Source: Planctomycetes bacterium GWF2_50_10
GTDB lineage: Bacteria > Planctomycetota > Phycisphaerae > Sedimentisphaerales > GWF2-50-10
DNA: 9,976 bases
Direction of reading: 5' to 3'
NCBI GenBank assembly: GCA_001824635.1
Contig: MHYB01000068.1
Location: 24,276 to 34,251 of the forward strand
Of this stretch, positions 5,079 to 9,976 are shown one piece after another (within the stretch, counting starts at the first letter, position 1; every line of letters starts with the position of its first letter). The notes below the pieces were generated by a model that did not search any database, was not told the DNA's origin, and was given only the letters and a program-made list of their open reading frames with translations. The translations under genes and the position numbers were made by a program.

Positions 5079-6203
5079 ATGCAGATAAGAATAGCATACA
5101 TGATAAAATATTTAAGTCCGCGTTTTGCAGTAATTTCATGCGTAGTTTTGATTTTCCCACTGGTTTTGGCTGGACAGGGTTTGGGTAAGTCTGTGGCAAA
5201 AAGGGCTGTCCTGAATTTTCCTGATTGCAACAGCGTGGGAAATTCATTCACTTTTGCATTGGCCGGTGATAGCAGGGGGCATTATAAGCAGGTCAATAAG
5301 GATGTGCTTGGCCCTGTCATGGACAATATCCAGAAACAGGTCAATTCGGCGTTTACGGTATTTGTCGGCGATCTGATACATGGTTCATACCTGGATTCGG
5401 GGCTGGTGGCGCGGGCGATGGCCCAATGGCAGGATGTAATTAGCACGCATTACAGCGGGGCTGTTGTTACCATTCCCGGCAATCACGATGCCAAGACAAA
5501 AAAATCTCAGGAGCTTTACAAGAAATTCTTCGGAACCGCTGTGCCGCAAAACGGGCCTGAAGATGAAAAAGGTCTGACATACTATTTCGATTTCAAGGGG
5601 TGCAGGTTCGTTATGCTCGATACCAATGTTCACGGTGATTCGGGTAAGGTGCGGCATATAGATTGGCTTGAAAAAGTATTGAAATCCGCGCGTGAGCAGG
5701 GCAATAATCATATACTTGTATTCGGGCATGTGCCAGCGTGGCCTGTGATCGGCGGCTCGAAAGAAGGCGGCGAAGATGGCGAAAAGGCCGGGATGGAAGG
5801 TACGGATAAGTTCTGGGAATTACTAAAGACATACGGGGTAAGCGCGTATTTTTGCGGGCACGAGCATGTTTATGCAAGGGCAAAGGTCACGGGAGTTTGG
5901 CAGGTGATAGCGGGCGGGGCCGGCGCGCCGCTGACGATGATGCGCAAGGATTACAAAGATGCCACGGCGGCAATTAGAAGCAGAACAAATCACCCAGGGG
6001 CCAAGACGTACAACGTGAGCCTGGCAGCCGCTGATGATCCGCATATTCCGAGTGATAAGGCCAGCCATCTTTTCGGCGACAGCATTTATAATTATGTGAT
6101 GGTGGATGTAAGCCCAGCGAAGATTCGGGTGCGTATGTATGGTGCCAAACAAAATGATTCGCCGATGAAATTTGAGCTGATGGATCAGTTTGACATTCGA
6201 TGA
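5079..6203 (+). CDS. Secreted or membrane-anchored calcineurin-like metallophosphoesterase
   Basis: A phosphoesterase with a two-metal active site. It contains all five family motifs in order: GDSRGH (63-68), GDLIHG (97-102), GNHD (134-137), FGHVP (215-219) and GHEH (260-263). The C-terminal part (about 340-374, YNYVMVDVSPAKIRVRMYG) resembles the beta extension seen in secreted members. The N-terminus is a hydrophobic signal peptide or anchor (AVISCVVLIFPLVLAG, about 17-32), so it acts outside the cytoplasm. The second in-frame ATG at 5100 (MIKYLSPRF) gives a more usual signal-peptide start, and neither ATG has a strong ribosome site. It is followed 59 bp later by a paralog of equal length, with which it shares PQNGPEDE and a 25-base identical nucleotide block. 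Substrate is unknown: phosphomonoesters, phosphodiesters and nucleotides are all possible. Confidence 0.85.
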   Translation: MQIRIAYMIKYLSPRFAVISCVVLIFPLVLAGQGLGKSVAKRAVLNFPDCNSVGNSFTFALAGDSRGHYKQVNKDVLGPVMDNIQKQVNSAFTVFVGDLIHGSYLDSGLVARAMAQWQDVISTHYSGAVVTIPGNHDAKTKKSQELYKKFFGTAVPQNGPEDEKGLTYYFDFKGCRFVMLDTNVHGDSGKVRHIDWLEKVLKSAREQGNNHILVFGHVPAWPVIGGSKEGGEDGEKAGMEGTDKFWELLKTYGVSAYFCGHEHVYARAKVTGVWQVIAGGAGAPLTMMRKDYKDATAAIRSRTNHPGAKTYNVSLAAADDPHIPSDKASHLFGDSIYNYVMVDVSPAKIRVRMYGAKQNDSPMKFELMDQFDIR

Positions 6204-6240
6204 GGCACAATTTTGCAATGGTTTTTTATTGACTTTCGCG

Positions 6241-6262
6241 GGAAGTTGTAAAAAATACTTCC
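6241..6262 (+). promoter_or_regulatory. Inverted repeat directly before the second phosphoesterase start
   Basis: GGAAGT (6241-6246) and ACTTCC (6257-6262) are exact inverted repeats with a 10-base A/T-rich loop, and the right arm abuts the ATG at 6263. The only Shine-Dalgarno-like bases (GGAAG) are in the left arm and too far away (17 bases) to work when linear. The hairpin could bring them close or hide the start, or the element could be a protein-binding operator. Confidence 0.35.
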
Positions 6263-7387
6263 ATGAAAACAATCAAAACCATTTCAATATCAGTTCTAAG
6301 CATATCAATTCTCTTTCTTGCGGGTTGTCCCAGGCAGCTGCAGTACCAGGGCATGCTGGGGTTCCCAAATTACCCAAAGCACACCGAGGCGGAGCCGTTT
6401 ACGTTCGCTGTTGCCGGTGACAGCCAAGGCACGTTCACACAGATCAACAAGGAGGTGCTGTGGCGAGTGATGGATGATATCCAGTTTCGTGACAGCAATA
6501 CGGCATTTACGGTGGTTACCGGCGACATGATACACGGCAGCAGCGATTCGCAGGTGGCGATGCGGGCGATGCAGGAATGGCAGGAGATAGTCACATCTCA
6601 TTTTCATGCCCCGATAGTTCCGGTGTGCGGCAATCATGAGATCCAAACAGAAAAAACCCAGGAAGTCTATCGTCAGCTTTTCGGCAGCCATGTCCCGCAA
6701 AACGGGCCTGAAGATGAAAGGGGACTGTCGTATTATTTCGATTACAACCGGTGCCGCTTTATAGTTATCGACACCGCTTTCTATGGAGATATGTACCGGG
6801 TACGTCATATCGACTGGCTCGAAAACGTCATCAAGACGGCTCGGCCGGCGGGCGTAAATCATATATTCGTTTTCGGGCACATCCCAGCGTGGCCGGTTGC
6901 ACATATAAAGAACTCGCTTCCAAACGCGGCCAATGCAATCAATGGCGAAACCAGCAGTCTCGATGCAACCAGAAGATTCTGGAACCTGCTCAAGGAGTAC
7001 AGGGTTGATGCGTATTTCTGCGGGCACGAACATGTTTATGCCAGGCAGAATGTTGGCGGGGTGTGGCAGATCAACACATGCAGCGCGGGTGCTGGGCTTG
7101 GGACAATAAATCCCGGTTATCCCGGCACAGGAGCATCGCAAAAGGCCAAAGACGCTTTCGAAGCCAACAAACCTTATTATGAAATACTCGGCTATCCCAC
7201 TGGTGCGGGCAGCAACGGCCAGGCTGGAACGCAATTTGTCGGGGCAAGCGTTTTTAACTATGTGCTCGTCGATGTGCTAAGTAGCGGCGTGCGGCTGCGG
7301 ATGTACGGTGTGAAAGAGACGGATTCGCTAGGACTGAATTTTGAATTGATGGATCAGTTCGAGCTTTCACCAGTGCCGGTAAAATAG
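6263..7387 (+). CDS. Lipoprotein calcineurin-like metallophosphoesterase (paralog of the preceding gene)
   Basis: The same five metal-binding motifs are present: GDSQG (52-56), GDMIHG (87-92), GNHE (123-126), FGHIP (204-208) and GHEH (254-257). The signal is a canonical lipobox, LAGC at 19-22, so the enzyme should be lipid-anchored on a membrane facing outward. Compared with its upstream neighbour it has a different metal-box residue (GNHE versus GNHD), lacks the Gly/Glu-rich loop KEGGEDGEKAG, and has its own insertions after FGHIPAWP and after GHEHVYAR. Equal length, shared middle sequence and adjacency point to a tandem duplication that has diverged. It ends 24 bp before the convergent dnaA stop with no terminator seen between. 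Substrate is unknown. Confidence 0.87.
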   Translation: MKTIKTISISVLSISILFLAGCPRQLQYQGMLGFPNYPKHTEAEPFTFAVAGDSQGTFTQINKEVLWRVMDDIQFRDSNTAFTVVTGDMIHGSSDSQVAMRAMQEWQEIVTSHFHAPIVPVCGNHEIQTEKTQEVYRQLFGSHVPQNGPEDERGLSYYFDYNRCRFIVIDTAFYGDMYRVRHIDWLENVIKTARPAGVNHIFVFGHIPAWPVAHIKNSLPNAANAINGETSSLDATRRFWNLLKEYRVDAYFCGHEHVYARQNVGGVWQINTCSAGAGLGTINPGYPGTGASQKAKDAFEANKPYYEILGYPTGAGSNGQAGTQFVGASVFNYVLVDVLSSGVRLRMYGVKETDSLGLNFELMDQFELSPVPVK

Positions 7388-7411
7388 AACCGCATAAGCA
7401 CGGAATCTTTC

Positions 7412-8827
7412 CTAGCTGTTGATGTTTTCTTCAAGCTTCGCCAGGATGGTTTTGGCTTTGATGTTGCGGTTGCCGGTGGTGCCGGACCAGTTGACGTCCT
7501 TGTTGGCTTCGAGCAATTCATTTATCTTTCTGCATGCAAGCAGCACCGTTGCGTGATTCTTGCCGCCCATGAAACGGCCGATCTCCGGGAAAGACATCTT
7601 CGTGTGCTTGCGGGCAAGGAACATACTGAACGCCCTTGCGAGTGTTACAGTGCGGTCTTTTTTCGAACTGTGCAGGTCTGCCGGGGTAATTCCGAAAAAC
7701 GTGCTGGTAGCGGCTTCGATATCAGAGATGTGTACAATGGGGTCGGTGCGCGAGATGTGATCTTCAAGTACCTGGCGCGCCATGGCCAGCGATATTTTTT
7801 CATTTCCGAGCGCTGAAAATGCCACAAGCTTAAGCAATGCGCCTTCAAGTTCGCGCACGTTTGTCTTGAGATTGTGAGCTATGAATTCAACTACCGCATC
7901 CGGCAGCACTTTATTCATCATTTTTGCCCGCGCGCGAAGGATCGTGCATCGCGTAGCGAAATCCGGCGACTCGACTTTTACCACCATGCCAGATACGAAG
8001 CGGTTAACAAGTGAATCCGAAAGCTGGCCGATCATTTTGGGATGCGCATCGGAAGCAAGCACGATCTGCTTGCCTGCCATATCCACGCTGTTGAAAGTAT
8101 GGAGGAATTCTTCCTGCGTCGAGAGCTTGTTGGCCAGGAAATGAATATCGTCGATGGCCAGCAGGTCGGCAGCGCGGAAACGTTTGCGAAATGCCTCAAG
8201 CTTCTTGGTCTTGATAGCCAGGACATACTGGTTTGTGAATTCTTCTGCGCTGAGATAGATCCAGTGCGTGCCGGGCTTGTTTTTTATCCATTCATTACAG
8301 ATACCCTGGAGCAGGTGGGTCTTCCCTATGCCGCATGTGCCGTGAACGAAAAGCGGGTTGAACGGGCTTTTTTCTTCAGAAATAATTGTTTTGGCGGCGT
8401 TGTAGGCAAGCTGGTTTGTTGGCCCAACCACGAATGTATCGAGGATTAGCTTCAAAGGCCGGCTGTTGAACACCGGCAGGGCAGCAGGCATTTCAGATTT
8501 GGCCGGTGAAACTGAAGAAGTTTTTTCAACCGAGGCCGCCTGCGAATCGAGTTGCACTTTGCGCTGGTTGCCCGCCAAATCCGGATCGAGATTAAAGATG
8601 ACTTTAGCTGCCTGCCCCTTTACCTTCTGCACCGCTGCGGTGATCTCGGCCAGGAAATGGCTTTCGATCCAGTTACCTATGAATAGATTGGGTATGCCGA
8701 CCTTGAGGTAACCATCCGCAAAGGTCATCCTTGTGCTATTTTTAAACCAGATACGGAACTTCTGTGCTCCGATCTGGTGTGCAATAGCATCGTTTATTGC
8801 AGTAATCTCATCCGTGACAATCTGCAT
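7412..8827 (-). CDS. dnaA: Chromosomal replication initiator DnaA
   Basis: DnaA binds DnaA boxes at oriC, melts the origin and loads the replicative helicase. This 471-residue protein has all four domains: the N-terminal domain I (about 1-85, with FRIWFKNSTRM and VGIPNLFIGNWIESHF), a short linker II (about 86-120), AAA+ domain III with Walker A GTCGIGKT (163-170), Walker B LLAIDD (222-227), sensor ASD (258-260), arginine finger in SLVNRF (R276) and sensor 2 in NVRELEGAL (R325), and DNA-binding domain IV with IGRFMGGKNHATVLLACRKI at 417-436. In E. coli the last motif reads GGRDHTTV; here it is GGKNHATV, and box VII reads SDSLVNRF. The start ATG follows a weak AGAGAA site. Upstream is a DnaA-box-containing region, consistent with autoregulation. 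dnaN does not follow; the gene converges on the phosphoesterase genes. Confidence 0.96.
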   Translation of the reverse strand: MQIVTDEITAINDAIAHQIGAQKFRIWFKNSTRMTFADGYLKVGIPNLFIGNWIESHFLAEITAAVQKVKGQAAKVIFNLDPDLAGNQRKVQLDSQAASVEKTSSVSPAKSEMPAALPVFNSRPLKLILDTFVVGPTNQLAYNAAKTIISEEKSPFNPLFVHGTCGIGKTHLLQGICNEWIKNKPGTHWIYLSAEEFTNQYVLAIKTKKLEAFRKRFRAADLLAIDDIHFLANKLSTQEEFLHTFNSVDMAGKQIVLASDAHPKMIGQLSDSLVNRFVSGMVVKVESPDFATRCTILRARAKMMNKVLPDAVVEFIAHNLKTNVRELEGALLKLVAFSALGNEKISLAMARQVLEDHISRTDPIVHISDIEAATSTFFGITPADLHSSKKDRTVTLARAFSMFLARKHTKMSFPEIGRFMGGKNHATVLLACRKINELLEANKDVNWSGTTGNRNIKAKTILAKLEENINS

Positions 8828-8932
8828 AATTCTCTTGGTTTTCCTATCTGGAAGTACTCAAAGCTGAACAACCCTGATGAGGTACATTCTCTGCAAATAG
8901 CGGTTTTTATCAACGGCAAATTATTCAGATTC

Positions 8933-8941
8933 TTATCCACA
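8933..8941 (+). promoter_or_regulatory. DnaA box, perfect consensus
   Basis: TTATCCACA, identical to the consensus, 106 bp upstream of the dnaA start. This placement fits both an origin and autoregulation of dnaA. Confidence 0.75.
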
Positions 8942-8976
8942 TCACAAATCGTTCGGCACTGGCGTGAGTTAGGCGC

Positions 8977-8990
8977 GAAAAAATATTTTT
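8977..8990. other. AT-rich stretch, possible unwinding element
   Basis: A run of A/T only, with a GAAAAAATATTTTTG core, lies between the first and second DnaA boxes. A/T content alone does not prove melting. Confidence 0.35.
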
Positions 8991-9022
8991 GTGAACAGGT
9001 TTTGCACAGCCCCGCCGCGGAT

Positions 9023-9031
9023 TGTGGAAAA
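9023..9031 (-). promoter_or_regulatory. DnaA box, 8/9 match
   Basis: TTTTCCACA on the minus strand has one mismatch to TTATCCACA. The same 9-mer occurs twice inside unrelated genes of this window (1832-1840 and 4679-4687), so on its own it is weak. Its value comes from lying between two perfect boxes. Confidence 0.45.
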
Positions 9032-9084
9032 CATGTTAATTAACTGTAAGGATTGCGTTAGCAGTACAAAAAAATATGTTTTCA

Positions 9085-9102
9085 GGGCATTGACGGGCAT
9101 TG
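9085..9102 (+). repeat. Direct repeat GGGCATTG with 10-bp spacing
   Basis: GGGCATTG occurs at 9085-9092 and 9095-9102, exactly one helical turn apart, inside the putative origin. Such spacing would put both copies on the same DNA face for a binding protein, whose identity is unknown. Confidence 0.5.
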
Positions 9103-9157
9103 CAAACGGTCTTTTTGCATTACACATTAGGTGTTAAACGCGTGAATATGGTAAAAT

Positions 9158-9166
9158 TGTGGATAA
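9158..9166 (-). promoter_or_regulatory. DnaA box, perfect consensus (minus strand)
   Basis: TTATCCACA on the minus strand (TGTGGATAA as written). It lies 82 bp before the sigma-factor ATG at 9249 and faces the box at 8933-8941, so DnaA could also affect sigma-factor transcription. Confidence 0.75.
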
Positions 9167-9238
9167 CCCAAAACAATGCACACGTTATTAGACCCGCAAG
9201 GTCGGCAGGATCGTCTTAATGTCGGAACGGCTCAATAC

Positions 9239-9244
9239 AGGAAG
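9239..9244 (+). promoter_or_regulatory. Ribosome binding site favouring the downstream sigma-factor start
   Basis: AGGAAG lies four bases before the ATG at 9249. A competing AGGA at 9207-9210 lies eight bases before the in-frame ATG at 9219, so the start is not fully settled. Confidence 0.5.
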
Positions 9245-9248
9245 CATC

Positions 9249-9782
9249 ATGGAAGATAAGCTGCTTGTGTTCAAATGCAAACGCGGCAATGCGGATGCGC
9301 TGCGGCGTATCTATGAAAAATATAGAGAGAATCTATTGATAATAGCTGGTTCAATACTGCACGATGCGTCCGAGGCCGAGGATGTCGTGCAGGAGGTGTT
9401 CGCTAAATTTATTGATAAGCTCGGCAGTTTTGAACTGAGGCGGAATTTGAAAGGTTTTCTGGGTGTGTGCGCCGCCAACGCCGCAAGGGACAGGAATCGT
9501 CTGATAAAAAAGACGGTCGGCATTGATGCTGTTGCTGAAACTGCCTCCCAGGTCGAAGGTGCCCTGGATGGTATTATTTTCAATGAGCAGGCGACGAAAC
9601 TACGCGCCGCGATGAGCGTGCTATCGGATGAACAGCGTGAAGTTGTGCTACTGCATGTTCGCACGGATATGAGCTTGCGGCAGATAGCAACGCAGCTTGA
9701 ACTGCCGACCGATACGGTTAAGAGCAGGTATAGATATGCCATGGAAAAATTGCGTGCCAGGCTTTTAGAGGTGGAAAGATGA
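9249..9782 (+). CDS. ECF-family RNA polymerase sigma factor
   Basis: A sigma-70 family factor with only regions 2 and 4, which redirects RNA polymerase to a dedicated promoter set. Numbering from the ATG at 9249 (177 residues), region 2 spans about 10-80: DALRRIYEKYRENLLIIAGS, the DASEAEDVVQEVFAKF core-binding and -10 recognition segment, and KGFLGVCAANAARDRNR. Region 4 spans about 115-175: LSDEQREVVLLHVRTDMSLR then IATQLELPTDTVKSRYRYAM, a helix-turn-helix that reads the -35 element. The MEDKLLVFKCKRG start resembles planctomycete ECF factors as I recall them and supports 9249; starting at 9219 adds ten residues. The stop overlaps the next ATG (ATGA), so the two proteins are probably made together, as with sigma/anti-sigma pairs. 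Confidence 0.9.
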   Translation: MEDKLLVFKCKRGNADALRRIYEKYRENLLIIAGSILHDASEAEDVVQEVFAKFIDKLGSFELRRNLKGFLGVCAANAARDRNRLIKKTVGIDAVAETASQVEGALDGIIFNEQATKLRAAMSVLSDEQREVVLLHVRTDMSLRQIATQLELPTDTVKSRYRYAMEKLRARLLEVER

Positions 9783-9976
9783 ACGGTTTTAAGAATGAAA
9801 AAGAGCTGATCAGGCAAGCTGGGGCGCAGGTAAGCCCCCAGGCCGATAAGCGAATGCTTACCCCTGTTATGGAAAAATTCAATTCGCGAGTCGCACCGCC
9901 GCCAGGGCATGTCATCGGCACTGGCTGGGGATTGCGAATTGCCGTGGCTGCTATGATAATCATAGTGGCGGGATTT
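9779..9976 (+). CDS. Membrane protein coupled to the sigma factor, probable anti-sigma/regulatory partner (3' cut by window end)
   Basis: The ATG at 9779 overlaps the sigma-factor TGA by four bases and is preceded by GAGGTGG, so it is translationally coupled. The 66 visible residues start with a charged soluble segment (MNGFKNEKELIRQAG, then QADKRMLTPVMEKFNSR), followed by a hydrophobic stretch (LRIAVAAMIIIVAGF) that begins a membrane helix at the window edge. In planctomycetes, ECF factor genes are often followed by such proteins with a short cytoplasmic part and one membrane helix. Its role as anti-sigma factor is inferred from position and layout. The canonical zinc-binding HxxxCxxC motif is not in the visible part. 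Confidence 0.75.
   Translation, partial: MNGFKNEKELIRQAGAQVSPQADKRMLTPVMEKFNSRVAPPPGHVIGTGWGLRIAVAAMIIIVAGF

Larger units (their letters stand above)
8828..9248. other. oriC: Putative replication origin (oriC) / dnaA regulatory region
   Basis: About 420 bp without a credible gene lie between the divergent dnaA and sigma-factor genes. It holds two perfect DnaA boxes (8933-8941 plus, 9158-9166 minus), one 8/9 box (9023-9031 minus), a weaker 7/9 candidate at 8907-8915, A/T-rich stretches at about 8977-8990 and 9068-9082 that could melt, and a 10-bp-spaced direct repeat at 9085-9102. Chance occurrence of two perfect 9-mers here is low. Both the dnaA promoter (minus) and the sigma-factor promoter (plus) must also be in it. 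It could instead serve only dnaA autoregulation. Confidence 0.65.

Noticed and set aside
6229..6259. Possible sigma-70 promoter (TTGACT and AATACT) before the second phosphoesterase
   Set aside because: The spacing is 19 bp and the -10 match is poor, and transcription would begin at or inside the start codon. The inverted repeat there is better supported.
7388..7411. Terminator between the convergent phosphoesterase and dnaA genes
   Set aside because: Only a 4-bp GGAA/TTCC hairpin is present with no T-run in either direction.
8777..9043. 88-codon plus-strand open frame across the dnaA start and the putative origin
   Set aside because: It overlaps the 5' end of dnaA, covers two DnaA boxes, has no ribosome site seen and no recognisable protein pattern.

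Overview
The window looks like a chromosomal segment of a Gram-negative-type bacterium, most likely a planctomycete of the Phycisphaerae/Sedimentisphaerales kind. This placement is an inference. It rests on the style of the ECF sigma factor and its partner membrane protein, on a DnaA whose domain IV reads GGKNHATV, on lipoprotein signals, and on degenerate short repeats in the intergenic gaps. No rRNA or other phylogenetic marker is present to prove it.

Left part (1-5048): a head module of a tailed phage, all on the plus strand. In order it holds the last codons of an unseen gene, a portal protein, a coiled-coil scaffold, an SU10-like (DUF5309-type) major capsid protein, an intrinsic terminator, a probable head-completion/adaptor protein, an 83-residue membrane protein with a coiled coil, a lipoprotein-like protein with a second membrane segment, and a second terminator. 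No tail, lysis enzyme, integrase or replication gene follows. Three of the gaps between these genes contain degenerate tandem arrays, five arrays in all, every one with a 7-bp period but with different unit sequences. This regularity is the most unusual signal in the window.

Middle part (5079-7387): two tandem paralogous calcineurin-like metallophosphoesterases of 374 codons each. The first has a signal peptide or membrane anchor, the second a lipoprotein signal. Both keep all the metal-binding motifs.

Right part (7412-9976): dnaA on the minus strand converges on the phosphoesterases with a 24-bp gap. Upstream of dnaA lies a 420-bp gene-free region with two perfect DnaA boxes, a third near-perfect one, AT-rich stretches and a 10-bp-spaced direct repeat. 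It is a good oriC candidate, or at least a dnaA autoregulatory region. On its far side an ECF sigma factor gene runs away from it and overlaps by four bases a truncated gene for a membrane protein, probably its anti-sigma or regulatory partner.

The capsid genes and phosphoesterases are transcribed toward the putative origin, while dnaA and the sigma-factor operon are transcribed away from it. The lack of tail genes, the repeat-filled gaps and the closeness to dnaA suggest a resident or domesticated capsid module rather than a compact active phage. What lies left of position 1 would decide that.
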